A stretch of 64,000 nt of DNA from Planococcus sp. ISL-110 (GCF_018613575.1 NZ_JAGGPX010000018.1:40627-104626), one strand, 5' to 3'; numbered from the stretch's first letter, positions 36,571 to 45,415 are shown. Program-made: numbers and translations. Notes: generated by a model from the letters alone, not told the origin.

Positions 36571-36700
36571 ATGCATGATTAAATGGTGTCAATTGCAAAG
36601 AGGAAGTATACAGTTTCGAGATAGGCTCTTATTAAGTAACGAATCCTTTGGCTCAAATGATGGTGTTCTATATTTTCAGGCCATGAAATCATATGTACAA

Positions 36701-36747
36701 AAAATAGAACTAGAGAAGATATTCTTCTATCTCTCCGGTTCTATTTT
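36701..36747. terminator. Bidirectional terminator after the integrase
   Basis: AAAATAGAAC.AGAGA mirrors TCTCT..GGTTCTATTTT, between the convergent integrase and antitoxin genes. Confidence 0.8.
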
Positions 36748-36769
36748 GAGTTTCTACTATTATAGATGT

Positions 36770-37096
36770 CTATGAATGAATTAAATCTTTACCTTTAGGA
36801 TTTTCCTTAAATGTAGGAGTTAAGTCTTCGAGACCACCCAAAGCCACGAAAACTTTGTCATATGTTTCGGATTTGATATTATCAGCACCACTTTCAATTT
36901 TCGACAGCGTCGCCTGTGTAAAGGTATCTCCATGATCTTTGATCATAGCGACAACCTCTTTTTGGGTCAAACCTAGTTCAAGGCGTCTCTTGAGTATTTT
37001 TTTCCCCATAATAACAGAAATTTTATTCAAGTGTTCATTTACTTTCGGCACTTGTCTTAAGATCCCCATCACATTGTTATAATTCTTATTTGCCAT
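36770..37096 (-). CDS. higA: HigA-type XRE antitoxin
   Basis: 108 residues with a Cro/C1-type helix-turn-helix at about 34-85: KRRLELGLTQKEVVAMIKDHGDTFTQATLSKIESGADNIKSETYDKVFVALG. It sits 17 bases downstream of a Gp49/HigB-like toxin gene, the toxin-first order typical of higBA. It should neutralise the toxin and repress the shared promoter. The preceding gene on this strand is the toxin; transcription probably ends at the hairpin at 36701-36747. Confidence 0.82.
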   Translation of the reverse strand: MANKNYNNVMGILRQVPKVNEHLNKISVIMGKKILKRRLELGLTQKEVVAMIKDHGDTFTQATLSKIESGADNIKSETYDKVFVALGGLEDLTPTFKENPKGKDLIHS

Positions 37097-37113
37097 TTAA
37101 ACCCTCTCCTTTT

Positions 37114-37560
37114 TTACTCAGGTTTAAAAAATTCAACCATCATTTTTTCACTCGCACTAATTGCGTGTTCAAAGTCTCGTGAATAGGTCGCCTGCTTGAT
37201 AACAGCTTTTGTGAAATAAATAGATTGGTTGCCTTTATCGTCTATTTCATAGAAAAAGATAGCTCGAAAAGCTCCTACTGGCCTCCAATTCGCTCGTGCT
37301 TCCATAAGTGGAGGATGGTTGTTCAGTTCTTTTACCACATTGACTAGTGTGATGGGATTTCCTACCGAGTTGATACCGTATAACGTACGTTTTTCTATAG
37401 GAGGAACTCCTATGTCTTTCATGTAATCAAGTAGCTGGGCTATACGAGCTGCAAGTTCGGCATAACCTTCATCTTTCATTGCTCTATCAGCAATGGAGGT
37501 GATTAAGTCTATGACTTGTTGATTGCCATGTTCATCTGCTAAGAATTCAATTTCTACCAT
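37114..37560 (-). CDS. higB: HigB/Gp49-type RelE-superfamily toxin
   Basis: 148 residues. MVEIEFLADEHGNQQVIDLI and the ARANWRPVGAFRAIFFYEIDD core (beta strands with conserved Arg) match the phage-derived Gp49-like toxins (DUF891 group), mRNA interferases that act on the ribosome. It is longer than E. coli HigB but normal for this group. The start has no clear ribosome site; a TATAAT sequence lies almost against the ATG, so a leaderless or weakly translated message is possible. Forms a module with the antitoxin downstream. Confidence 0.78.
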   Translation of the reverse strand: MVEIEFLADEHGNQQVIDLITSIADRAMKDEGYAELAARIAQLLDYMKDIGVPPIEKRTLYGINSVGNPITLVNVVKELNNHPPLMEARANWRPVGAFRAIFFYEIDDKGNQSIYFTKAVIKQATYSRDFEHAISASEKMMVEFFKPE

Positions 37561-37687
37561 AATTATATCACGTGGAATATAAATTTTCTAACAAATTATA
37601 TTCTGTGTAATATATTCACCTCCTTTTAATTGAAATATAGAGTTATACTATACTAATAGCTCTGATAATGGAAAAGAGTTTCTTCTA

Positions 37688-38118
<431 letters not shown>

Positions 38119-38141
38119 AGAAAGGCAAAGCATAAGTTTAG

Positions 38142-38175
38142 AAACACAACACAATAGCAATTATGTTGTGTTTTT
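38142..38175 (-). terminator. Terminator of the kinase gene
   Basis: AACACAACA and TGTTGTGTT form a stem; on the minus strand it ends the transcript of the kinase gene that stops at 38224. Confidence 0.7.
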
Positions 38176-38223
38176 AAATCTTATTTGAAATTAAGTATTA
38201 AATAAGAATTCAGGGACTAAATT

Positions 38224-39348
38224 TTAGAAAGGCAAATCGTCATCAGGAACTTCCACTTTTATTACAGATAATCTAGCATCTATATTATCCAATACAATCC
38301 TTCTCCTGAAAGGGCTTAAACCTACTAGTAGGCGGTAGAAATCAGTAATAATAGATACTTCAATTTTATGCTTAGTACTGTAGGTGTATCTACCTTGAAT
38401 AAAACAATTTGTTAATTGTGAATTATCTTGAAGAATCTTTTCAAGGGAAGTTATTCTTATTAAATCAATCAGGTTGTTTAATATTTCACTATCGTCACGT
38501 ATTGGATCGTATTTTAACCAATAACTCTTAATTGCAATAGAAAGTGTATCTGCAAATTTTCTATAAACTTCTTTTTCCTCATTTGTAAAATCTATCTCTC
38601 CAAAAACCCCTTTCGAAATATCTATTGAAATATCATGAAAAGATTTATATCTTTTTTTAGGGTCTATTTTAATCATTTTTTCTATAATATGCTCAAAGTT
38701 AAAATTATCTAGGCTTCTGTCGATTACGTTGGCAAGTAATTTTCCGACAAAATATATTTCACTTTGACGATTATATATACCATCATATTCGGTTTCATAA
38801 GGCAATTGAGTTACAGGCCAATTTAAAAAAACGCTTTTTGCATCTTGATCTAAACCCTCCAATTTTTTTCCGAAACCGAAATCAATAACTTTAACATTTT
38901 CATGTTTATCAATCATAATGTTTGCTGGACGAATATCTCTATGCAGAACATTATTAGATTCTAAATATTCGAAGGCAGCTATTGTTTCAATAAATATGTC
39001 TGACCATGTTTTTCCGCCAAAAGGATCTGTTTCAAATTCTTCAATTGAATCTCCTTCTATATACTCCATTTGAAGATATCCCGTCTTTTTTTGAGGGTAT
39101 AGATAATAATTGTAAACTCGCACAACATTAGGATGGGATAGATTAAATAAAATTTTGATTTCATCAACAAAACGCTCATAATTTTCATCTATAAAATTTG
39201 AATCTTTTGGTACGTATTTTTTGAATGCAAAAAACATGTCCGTTGTTTCATCTTTTAATAGATGTGTATCTCCAGTACCCCCACTCCCTAAGGGTCTCAC
39301 AAGGATAAATTGTTTTTTAATTGCGTCGAATTCAACTTTCTTTGCCAT
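38224..39348 (-). CDS. Solitary Ser/Thr protein kinase, candidate defence gene
   Basis: 374 residues. Kinase signatures are complete: glycine loop GSGGTGD (residues 21-27), Lys in FAFKKY (43-44), catalytic HRDIRPAN (136-143) and DFGFG (156-160). The usual APE region is degenerate. There is no membrane helix or PASTA domain, so it is not a PrkC-type cell-wall kinase. The C-terminal ~115 residues (from about 260) are a charged helical domain I do not recognise. GC is low. It lies alone between two resolvase copies and next to BREX and HigBA, so an abortive-infection kinase (like staphylococcal Stk2) is a reasonable guess, but unproven. Confidence 0.82.
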   Translation of the reverse strand: MAKKVEFDAIKKQFILVRPLGSGGTGDTHLLKDETTDMFFAFKKYVPKDSNFIDENYERFVDEIKILFNLSHPNVVRVYNYYLYPQKKTGYLQMEYIEGDSIEEFETDPFGGKTWSDIFIETIAAFEYLESNNVLHRDIRPANIMIDKHENVKVIDFGFGKKLEGLDQDAKSVFLNWPVTQLPYETEYDGIYNRQSEIYFVGKLLANVIDRSLDNFNFEHIIEKMIKIDPKKRYKSFHDISIDISKGVFGEIDFTNEEKEVYRKFADTLSIAIKSYWLKYDPIRDDSEILNNLIDLIRITSLEKILQDNSQLTNCFIQGRYTYSTKHKIEVSIITDFYRLLVGLSPFRRRIVLDNIDARLSVIKVEVPDDDLPF

Positions 39349-39584
39349 TTAACAGCTCTCCTTGTCGATTCAATATAAGTTGATAATAACATGAAGTAGA
39401 ATCTCGAAATATGTTACTTTAAGAGATAACTTGCATTAATTAAAGGGGATTTGGCATTCAAGATGTCCTTATTCCTTTTAATATGGCAGAGGTAGATACC
39501 AAAGATCAGAATTGCGGACTGGCAATTGCTTTTGAATTTCAAGCACATTTTAGAGACCATCTATAACTGTATGAAAAGTTTCTT
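39349..39584. other. Gap with a gene remnant on the plus strand
   Basis: A 40-codon stretch ending at a TAA near 39567 reads DVLIPFNMAEVDTKDQNCGLAIAFEFQAHFRDHL in plausible coding style but has no start or ribosome site. Possibly the 3' end of a lost gene. Confidence 0.3.
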
Positions 39585-40208
39585 CTATATAAATATGTTG
39601 CTGGCTGTCTCTTCTTCGAGTGCTTTTACTAATTTGTAAAAACTAGTCTTTTTAACTCCAGCTTCTTGCATGGCTTCCACAGCTGTTAACTCCTTTGCTT
39701 TCCATTTTCTATAAACCTCTTTAAATTCTTCGGAGACAAGAACAGGGGTCCTGCCAAACTGGATGCCATTTTGTAACGCCAAGTCGATTCCTTCACGCTG
39801 GCGTTTCCGGATGCGTTCCCGTTCCTCTTCAGCCATCCACGACAGAATCTGCAAAACCAGATCCGCAATGAATGTCCCCATACTATCTTTGTATTGCGTT
39901 GTATCCAATAATGGCATATCCAGTACAACGATATCGGCTTCAATATTTTTCGTCAGGTCATTCCACTCCTGAAGAATCTCTTCTTTGTTTCGGCCAAACC
40001 GATCTAGTGAGTGGATATATAAAATGTCTCCTTTCCGGATAATCCGTTTGAGCAATTGGTAGTTCGCTCGCTCGAAATTTTTTCCACTTTGCTTGTCCAA
40101 GTATATGTCCCGTTCATTGATGCCGATTTTTCTCATGGCTTCCAATTGACGGCCTTCATTTTGATCTTTGCTGCTAACACGTATGTAGCCAAATTTGCGA
40201 TTTTCCAT
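39585..40208 (-). CDS. Serine resolvase/invertase (intact)
   Basis: 207 residues, full length for the small serine recombinases. Catalytic region: FGYIRVSSKDQNEGRQ with the nucleophilic Ser12, then YLDKQSGKNFERANYQLL and LDRFGRNKEEILQEW (conserved Arg residues), the long E-helix [21 protein letters not shown], and a C-terminal helix-turn-helix (TAVEAMQEAGVKKTSFYKLVKAL). It cuts at the central 2 bp of a 28-bp site by a double-strand mechanism. Immediately upstream (40255-40377) are three recombinase-site-like palindromes arranged as a res site. Two decayed paralogues lie at 5659-6089 and 37688-38118. No transposase is next to it. Confidence 0.93.
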   Translation of the reverse strand: MENRKFGYIRVSSKDQNEGRQLEAMRKIGINERDIYLDKQSGKNFERANYQLLKRIIRKGDILYIHSLDRFGRNKEEILQEWNDLTKNIEADIVVLDMPLLDTTQYKDSMGTFIADLVLQILSWMAEEERERIRKRQREGIDLALQNGIQFGRTPVLVSEEFKEVYRKWKAKELTAVEAMQEAGVKKTSFYKLVKALEEETASNIFI

Positions 40209-40254
40209 AATTCACCTCTAAGAACGATTCTTTCCTCTCATTATACCTGAAAAG

Positions 40255-40377
40255 CGTTCGTAAAAGTGTCTGCAAATTCGCGAACGTTCGTAAAGTCATT
40301 TGACACGTTTACGAACGCTTTTTTTGGTCCTTTTTAGCCCTTTTTGAAGCGTTCGTAAAAGTGTACTTTTACGAACG
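40255..40377 (-). promoter_or_regulatory. Three-subsite res site of the serine resolvase
   Basis: Three palindromes ending in CGTTCG/CGAACG: 40350-40377 (28 bp, near-perfect, arms CGTTCGTAAAAGT and ACTTTTACGAACG around the only mismatched pair, central GT), 40285-40317 (33 bp) and 40255-40286 (32 bp, weaker). This is the Tn3-type layout, crossover subsite I distal and longer accessory subsites II and III proximal to the gene. The subsites probably also autoregulate the resolvase promoter. Confidence 0.82.
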
Positions 40378-40615
40378 CTTAATCGAGAGGCTAGATATCT
40401 ATATAATTCGATATATTGTTTTCTGAATTATTTGACAAATAGGTTTAATTATAATAAAGTGCATCTATGTACGCTGTTGAGCAGCACCTTTCGCTTAATT
40501 TGGTTGGATACCTTGACGACGTTTTTGCACGTATATTTTCTCGCAGTAGTCTGTCATTTGTTGGTTAATCAACACGCCTGTTATCAAAAATTAAAGGTGA
40601 AAAGGAGTGGGAATT

Positions 40616-40978
40616 ATGGATAAAGAAAAATTGTTTGAACAGTTAAAAAAAGAGATGGGTGAAGTACCTAAACCAATAGAAAACTTAGCTTCTTTGGATA
40701 TGAATGTTTTGATGGGACATCTTGAAGCGCAAAAAAATGCATATGCAGGTGACAATCTGGATAGGAAAACTAAAACACTCATTGCATTGGCAGTAGGAAT
40801 CGCACTAGACTCTCAAGGGTGTATTATGACCAATTTGCAGGCTGCTAAGAAAAACGGAGCTTCGACAGCAGAAATCATGGAAGTTTTTTCTGTAGCAAAA
40901 TTCTCGAAATCATCTTCCGCTATGTCAGGATTTGCGACGGCCATGGAATGGCTTATTGCCAACGGTGATAATCAGTAA
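40616..40978 (+). CDS. Carboxymuconolactone decarboxylase (CMD) family protein
   Basis: 120 residues from ATG 40616 (AAAGGAG upstream; the in-frame GTG 40607 is within the site). The helical CMD fold is visible in LDRKTKTLIALAVGIALDSQGCIMTNLQAAKKNGASTAEIMEV. AhpD-type members have a C-x-x-C peroxidatic pair; here only the first Cys remains (CIMT), so classic AhpD thiol chemistry is doubtful. Role likely redox or ring-opening chemistry, not determined. The gene is flanked by a 12-bp direct repeat, TAATCAACACGC (40566-40577 and 41054-41065). Confidence 0.8.
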   Translation: MDKEKLFEQLKKEMGEVPKPIENLASLDMNVLMGHLEAQKNAYAGDNLDRKTKTLIALAVGIALDSQGCIMTNLQAAKKNGASTAEIMEVFSVAKFSKSSSAMSGFATAMEWLIANGDNQ

Positions 40979-41300
40979 ATTCTGAGCCTTCTCGAACAGA
41001 GGCTGAACATGCAGGTGATGCTTCAAATTTGTTTGGCAGGAAAATATTCTGGCTAATCAACACGCGTATTTTTATATAATTGTTAAGCGAAGTGAAAAAA
41101 GAATCAATGAAAGACTGTCTTTAAAACGAGAAAATACCGTAATCTTACAAAACCGAATTGGTGAATTGAATGATCGAGTAGTTGATTTAGAGAGAATGCA
41201 GTGGTTAGAAAGATGATTCACTTCAAGTTGGCAAATCAGCCGTTTATAAGAAGAGAAGCAACGGTGGTGCTTGACTGCCATAGCGATTTGAGACACATAT
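40979..41300. other. Gap with a coiled-coil gene remnant
   Basis: About 41040-41216 on the plus strand is an open frame without a good start that ends KRSEKRINERLSLKRENTVI, LQNRIGELNDRVVDLERMQW, LER, a heptad-like coiled coil. It looks like the 3' end of a gene truncated on its left. Confidence 0.35.
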
Positions 41301-41357
41301 AAAACACCTTCGAGCTGGTGCACGTTCAACAAGTAGTCAAATCGAAGGTGTTTTTTT
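41301..41357 (+). terminator. Terminator-like hairpin
   Basis: AAAACACCTTCGA mirrors TCGAAGGTGTTTTTTT with a 28-base loop, between the gene remnant and the membrane protein gene. Confidence 0.7.
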
Positions 41358-41411
41358 ATATTGTCCCACTTAATTATGTTGGGTTACATCTCATAAAGAA
41401 GGTGTGGAAAT

Positions 41412-42119
41412 ATGAAAAAAAAACTACTGAAACTCGAAAGGCTAAAATCCGTAAAAAAACGCATATCGAAATACTTTGCGTCCCCCGATTGGCCGTGGGA
41501 ACTTATGGTGGGCTTGTTTGTTACGCTGCTTTTAATCAACTATTTTATGACTTCTTTAAAAGAGGAGGCGGGGGATAATGTGTGGAGGTTTTTGCTCATT
41601 ATCCTTGTCATAAATTTATTCTGGGCAAGTATTGACGCTTTTCTCTTCATTTTTACGGCACTTCTGTACAGAGGCCATTACAATAAAAAAATCGAACACA
41701 TACGTTCAGTTGACAGTGAATCGGCAATCGACTTGATACGTACAGAGTTGGAAGAAAGTATCATTTCTCTAGCGGATGAGAAAATAAAGCGGTCCGTAAC
41801 GGAGGTATTGCTCAACGAATTTTCTGAGGGCAATTATGACAATTCGAAGGCCACTGCGTTTTTTGGCAACTATATACTCGGTGCTCTTTGGGTTGTTTTT
41901 TTTGTCATGCTTCCTTCTGTGGTACTTCTGCCGATATTTCTAATTACCTCGAGTGTGAACTGGGCGTTGGCTGTTTCCAATGTAATCGGCATAATCGCAT
42001 TTTTTTCGTTCGGCTATAAGTTGGCGTCTTGTACGAACTGGAATAAAATTGTCACAGGCCTAATCATGGCTGTTGCAGGCTTTGCTTTGGTAGCGGTAGG
42101 GTTGCTTATCGGCGCGTGA
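41412..42119 (+). CDS. Polytopic membrane protein, VIT1/CCC1-like architecture
   Basis: 235 residues. A basic N-terminus (KKKLLKLERLKSVKKR) precedes two helices (about 32-48 and 59-85), then a charged cytoplasmic segment (residues 90-145) and three C-terminal helices (about 152-178, 183-200, 212-234). A helical pair, charged loop and three helices resemble VIT1/CCC1-type metal transporters, but I cannot see the metal-binding Met/Glu pattern with certainty. ATG 41412 has AAGAAGGTG upstream. Function unknown. Confidence 0.68.
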   Translation: MKKKLLKLERLKSVKKRISKYFASPDWPWELMVGLFVTLLLINYFMTSLKEEAGDNVWRFLLIILVINLFWASIDAFLFIFTALLYRGHYNKKIEHIRSVDSESAIDLIRTELEESIISLADEKIKRSVTEVLLNEFSEGNYDNSKATAFFGNYILGALWVVFFVMLPSVVLLPIFLITSSVNWALAVSNVIGIIAFFSFGYKLASCTNWNKIVTGLIMAVAGFALVAVGLLIGA

Positions 42120-42129
42120 CGACGGACGT

Positions 42130-42363
42130 ATCAGGCAGAGGCAGCTCAAGATGCTTATAAACGGCACCAACAAAAATATGGAGCAAAATCCAAAAGCACC
42201 CCCGAAACCGTGGGAATCATCCAACAGAAACTGACGGAGACGTGGTAGCCGAGACAGATTATGAATCGACTGTTCAAAGGAAAACTCAACTTTAAGACCC
42301 TCTACCGTTGGATTGACTAAGAGTTGCTTGAGGTTCCCGTAATGGTAGTTTGGAAAAATAGAT
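42130..42363 (+). pseudogene. IS30-family transposase fragment (relic)
   Basis: The plus-strand frame reads YQAEAAQDAYKRHQQKYGAK, STPETVGIIQQKLTETW-stop-PRQIMNRLFKG, LNFKTLYRWID-stop-ELLEV, recognisable as the region between the DNA-binding and catalytic domains of an IS30 transposase, with two stops. It is cut at its 3' side by the intact IS30 element that begins at about 42368. Confidence 0.75.
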
Positions 42364-42367
42364 TATT

Positions 42368-43429
42368 CCGTTTGTCAATTTAAGCTAGACAGATCTCCGC
42401 CATTCAGGTGACTCTTAAATGCCTCCAAGGGTGTGCGGTAATCCAGCGACTTCCGTGGGATGTGATTCCGCTTGTCTGCCACTGTGGAAATGAACAGTTG
42501 ATCCACCTGGTTGAAGTCCATTTCCTTTGGCAGACCGTCTTTTCGAAGGAGCCCGTTGGAGTTTTCATTCAAGGCGCGCTGGGAAGGTGTTCCGGGATCC
42601 GCAAAGTAAATCGAGACATCGTGCCGGTTGCACAGCGGTTTCCAATTGGAGAATTCCTTCCCGCAATCAAACGTGATCGATTTGAACAGATATCTCGGGA
42701 CCCCTTGAAACCATTGATTCAAAGCGGTTTCAATATCGCATGCCTTGCGCCCTGCAGGTTTCAAGGCGATGATCACTTTCGTCAGCCTTTCGACCAGCGT
42801 GATCACCGCGCTTTTATGGCGAGCGCCCACAATGGTGTCGCCCTCGATGTGTCCGAACTCTTCTTTGAAAGAAGGATAATCGGTTTCCCGTTCGGAAATA
42901 TGCCGTTTGAACGCCTGCTTTCCGCGCCGTTCCTCGTGGCCATTGGGTTTCCGTTTGCCTTTCATCGGCAGTGTGTCAACATCAAAGACCCGATTCTTGA
43001 ACATGCGATAGAGCGTACGCGCAGAACAATCAATCGCCGTCTCTGCGCGGCCGACAATGACATCTGGAGTCCAGCCCTGCGCCACCTTGTCTTGAATATA
43101 GGCAACTTGTTTCTTCGGCAAGACAATTTTTCGTCGACCGCAGCGTTTCTTGTTTTTCTTGTACTGTGTGTAAAAATCGAGCGCTGTGTGACCTGATTTC
43201 AGGAAATTGATGACATTGTAGATCGGCTGCTTGGAACGGCTCAGGCGTTCAGCTATTCTCGTTACAGGTGTATTTTGGTGGTGGTAGGATTCTATCATCA
43301 CCAGTTCGTCCGTGGTAAGATGGGTGTAGGTCATTCGTGGTCACTCCTATGTTTTTCTTTGGTCGGAAAATACATTGTGAGTGTACCACGAATGGCTTTT
43401 TTACTTGTCTAGCTTAATTTTACAATCGG
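42368..43429. mobile_element. IS30-family insertion sequence
   Basis: About 1.06 kb bounded by imperfect terminal inverted repeats: left CCGTTTGTCAATTTAAGCTA (continuing GACA), right end the complement with two to three differences (TGTCTAGCTTAATTTTACAA then TCGG). It encodes one transposase on the minus strand. I see no clear target duplication at this resolution. Confidence 0.85.
42375..43334 (-). CDS. IS30-family transposase
   Basis: 319 residues. The N-terminal helix-turn-helix (YTHLTTDELVMIESYHHQNTPVTRIAERLSRSKQPIYNVI) is followed by the DDE catalytic core: EGDTIVGARH (first Asp), ITFDCGKEFSNW (second Asp) and, after it, the catalytic Glu region of GTPSQRALNENSNGLLRKDGLPK (Asn-Glu-Asn-x-N-G-L-L-R is the IS30 signature). 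Ends GDLSSLN close to the left inverted repeat. Full length, apparently active. Confidence 0.93.
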   Translation of the reverse strand: MTYTHLTTDELVMIESYHHQNTPVTRIAERLSRSKQPIYNVINFLKSGHTALDFYTQYKKNKKRCGRRKIVLPKKQVAYIQDKVAQGWTPDVIVGRAETAIDCSARTLYRMFKNRVFDVDTLPMKGKRKPNGHEERRGKQAFKRHISERETDYPSFKEEFGHIEGDTIVGARHKSAVITLVERLTKVIIALKPAGRKACDIETALNQWFQGVPRYLFKSITFDCGKEFSNWKPLCNRHDVSIYFADPGTPSQRALNENSNGLLRKDGLPKEMDFNQVDQLFISTVADKRNHIPRKSLDYRTPLEAFKSHLNGGDLSSLN

Positions 43430-43500
43430 CGTAATTAAAAAAATTGCCAAGCAAAAGGATGCAAGGCAATTTTTTTATATAACTTTATTCCAACCGATTA

Positions 43501-43728
43501 TTATAGATACTTTTTGATATCTTTAACCGATGGGACTTTTCCCATAACTTTAACTTCTTCATCTACAACAAGCGCCGGGGTATTCATGACACCATAAGCC
43601 ATGATTTCCTGAATGTCTTCAACCTTTTCAAAACTTGCTTCGACTCCTAATTCGTTTACAGCTTCTCTTACATTTATTTCTAATTTCTTACATTTTGAAC
43701 AGCCTGTGCCTAAAATTTTTATAATCAT
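43501..43728 (-). CDS. Thioredoxin-like small redox protein
   Basis: 75 residues, IKILGTGCSKCKKLEINVREAVNELG with C-x-x-C at Cys10/Cys13, and the cis-proline segment GVMNTPALVVDEEV. This is the small 'redox-active disulfide protein 2' type of thioredoxin fold. In many bacteria it is encoded with a DUF318-type permease and an ArsR regulator, exactly the arrangement here (43.5-45.3 kb). It probably passes or receives thiol-bound metalloid or sulfur to or from the permease (inference). About 210 bases separate it from the permease gene. Confidence 0.87.
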   Translation of the reverse strand: MIIKILGTGCSKCKKLEINVREAVNELGVEASFEKVEDIQEIMAYGVMNTPALVVDEEVKVMGKVPSVKDIKKYL

Positions 43729-43940
43729 TTCTTCATTCTCCTCTGTGTAATAAATTTCTATCTGTACAAAATAACTACAGTATCGCTTCAGTTATGGACG
43801 GCATCAGATAATAATGCCAAACTTCCTGAAAGTATTCCTGACAGACAAATTTGAAACATCATCTGTATATTCAGCCTCTGGTCGAGAATGCTCAGAATTC
43901 ACTCATCACCACCTTCTTCATAAATTCCAGCTGCTCTTTT

Positions 43941-44945
43941 TTACAAGAGTAAATAACTAAAAGTATCGAATGAGTAGCCAATTATAAGGATTCCTATCGT
44001 CACAATGACTGTGAATACGATCAGAAGCTTTGGTTTAACGACTTTGCTTAACATAATCAGTGATGGAAGGGATAATGCTGTAACAGCCATCATGAAAGCG
44101 AGCGCTGTTCCTATACCGACACCTTTTAATACTAAGGCCTCAGCAATGGGGAGGGTACCGAATATATCCGCATACATCGGGATTCCGACAAAGGTCGCCA
44201 AAGGAACAGAATACCAATTATCCTTGCCAAGCACTGCAGAAATAATGCTTTCTGGTATCCAGTTATGGATTAAAGCCCCAATCCCAACACCGATCAAAAT
44301 ATACAGCCATACCTTTTTAACAATATCGAGAACTTGCTCCTTCGCGATCTCTACTCTATCACGAAATTTCAACGCTTCTTGTTCAAGTTCTTTTATTTTA
44401 TTGTCGAATACAAAGGGCTCTACATATTTTTCAAGCTTTGCCTTGCCTATAATTGTACCGCCGATTACAGCAAGAATGAGGCCGACTATTACATAAGCAA
44501 TAGCAATTTTCCAATTAAATATACTGCCAAGTAAAATGACAGATGCCAAGTCAACAAGTGGGGAGGAGATTAGGAATGAGAATGTAACGCCTAATGGAAG
44601 CCCTGCACTTGTGAACCCAACGAAAAGCGGTATGGACGAGCACGAGCAAAAAGGGGTGATAGTCCCTAATAAAGCCCCGAGTATATTGCCTGATATGCCA
44701 TTAAATCTACTTAATATTTTCCTGGTCCTTTCAGGGGGAAAGAAGCTTTGTATATAGGATATTATAAAAATCAATACAGATAAAAGTATAAAAATTTTGA
44801 TAACATCATAAATGAAGAAATGAATACTGCCTCCCAGTTTCTCCTGGGTGTTAAGTCCAAAAACATTCTCCACTAATATCGTGACAAGATTAGAAAGGCC
44901 CTCCATCTTGAACAATTGATTGTTTATCCACTCAAATATAATCAA
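43941..44945 (-). CDS. Permease of the DUF318/ArsP-like family
   Basis: 334 residues, eight or more membrane segments arranged as two halves linked by a charged cytoplasmic loop (about residues 170-205). ALLGTITPFCSCSSIPLFVGFTSAGLPLGVTFSFLISSPLVD is the family signature with the C-S-C-S-S motif, and a mirror motif VGIPMYADIFGTLPIAEALVLKG occurs in the second half. ArsP members export trivalent organoarsenicals; others may move sulfur species. It lies between the thioredoxin-like gene and the ArsR regulator on the same strand, and is probably induced by the same ligand. Confidence 0.87.
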   Translation of the reverse strand: MIIFEWINNQLFKMEGLSNLVTILVENVFGLNTQEKLGGSIHFFIYDVIKIFILLSVLIFIISYIQSFFPPERTRKILSRFNGISGNILGALLGTITPFCSCSSIPLFVGFTSAGLPLGVTFSFLISSPLVDLASVILLGSIFNWKIAIAYVIVGLILAVIGGTIIGKAKLEKYVEPFVFDNKIKELEQEALKFRDRVEIAKEQVLDIVKKVWLYILIGVGIGALIHNWIPESIISAVLGKDNWYSVPLATFVGIPMYADIFGTLPIAEALVLKGVGIGTALAFMMAVTALSLPSLIMLSKVVKPKLLIVFTVIVTIGILIIGYSFDTFSYLLL

Positions 44946-45004
44946 AAGATCATCTCCACATATTTTCTCTCTTTTTGTTTACCAAAAGCGATTAAAGAAA
45001 AGCA

Positions 45005-45334
45005 TTAACTTAAATGTTTTTCTTTATCCACAAGCCTGCTCTTATCTAACAGCAGTTGAGGGTATTCATTCAGAGTATCTACAATATTCTTCACTATGTT
45101 GGCAAAAACGGCATTCTCCATCCTCAATTTGTAATAGACGAACTTTTCTTTTCTTTCATCAACGACAAGATTCGTATCACGTAGCTTTGATAAATTTTTG
45201 GATATTGTCGGTTGAGAAACGTCTAGTATTCCGCTGATTTGACAGACACAAAGTTCCTGTTGAGCCAAAAGGATTATTATTCTGAGTCTGGTTTCATCCG
45301 AAAAAATTTTATGAATATTTACTAACTCAATCAT
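45005..45334 (-). CDS. ArsR/SmtB-family metalloregulator
   Basis: 109 residues with winged helix-turn-helix. The metal-binding ELCVCQISGIL motif (Cys29, Cys31) at the start of the DNA-recognition region is the alpha3/alpha3N thiol site used for As(III), Cd(II) or similar. Recognition helix SQPTISKNLSKLRDTNLVV. It is the first gene of the minus-strand module with the permease and thioredoxin, and repeated CATATG-type half-sites lie just upstream (45379-45415). It should repress until metalloid binds. Ligand not determined. Confidence 0.88.
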   Translation of the reverse strand: MIELVNIHKIFSDETRLRIIILLAQQELCVCQISGILDVSQPTISKNLSKLRDTNLVVDERKEKFVYYKLRMENAVFANIVKNIVDTLNEYPQLLLDKSRLVDKEKHLS

Positions 45335-45378
45335 CGATTACTCCTTTCTTATTTCGAATAGTTTCATGTATTAAAAAC

Positions 45379-45415
45379 ATATGCTTATATGTGCATATGA
45401 CTATGTGTATATGTA
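45379..45415 (-). promoter_or_regulatory. Probable ArsR operator region
   Basis: CATATG occurs at 45379-45384 and 45394-45399, with further ATATG/CATAT half-sites (ATATGTATG) to 45415, forming overlapping dyads of the ATA..TGCATAT type bound by ArsR proteins, about 45 bases upstream of the regulator start. Confidence 0.5.

Noticed and set aside
20940-36640. Possible direct repeat (AGAGGAA...TTCGAGAT) at both ends of the BREX island as an attachment site
   Set aside because: The match is short, gapped and at a chance level; no clean core could be defined.
40432-40623. 63-codon frame before the CMD gene
   Set aside because: No ribosome site, low coding quality, and it overlaps the well-supported start of the CMD gene.
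42408-43196. 262-codon open frame on the plus strand opposite the IS30 transposase
   Set aside because: Shadow of the transposase gene; no ribosome site and unnatural composition.
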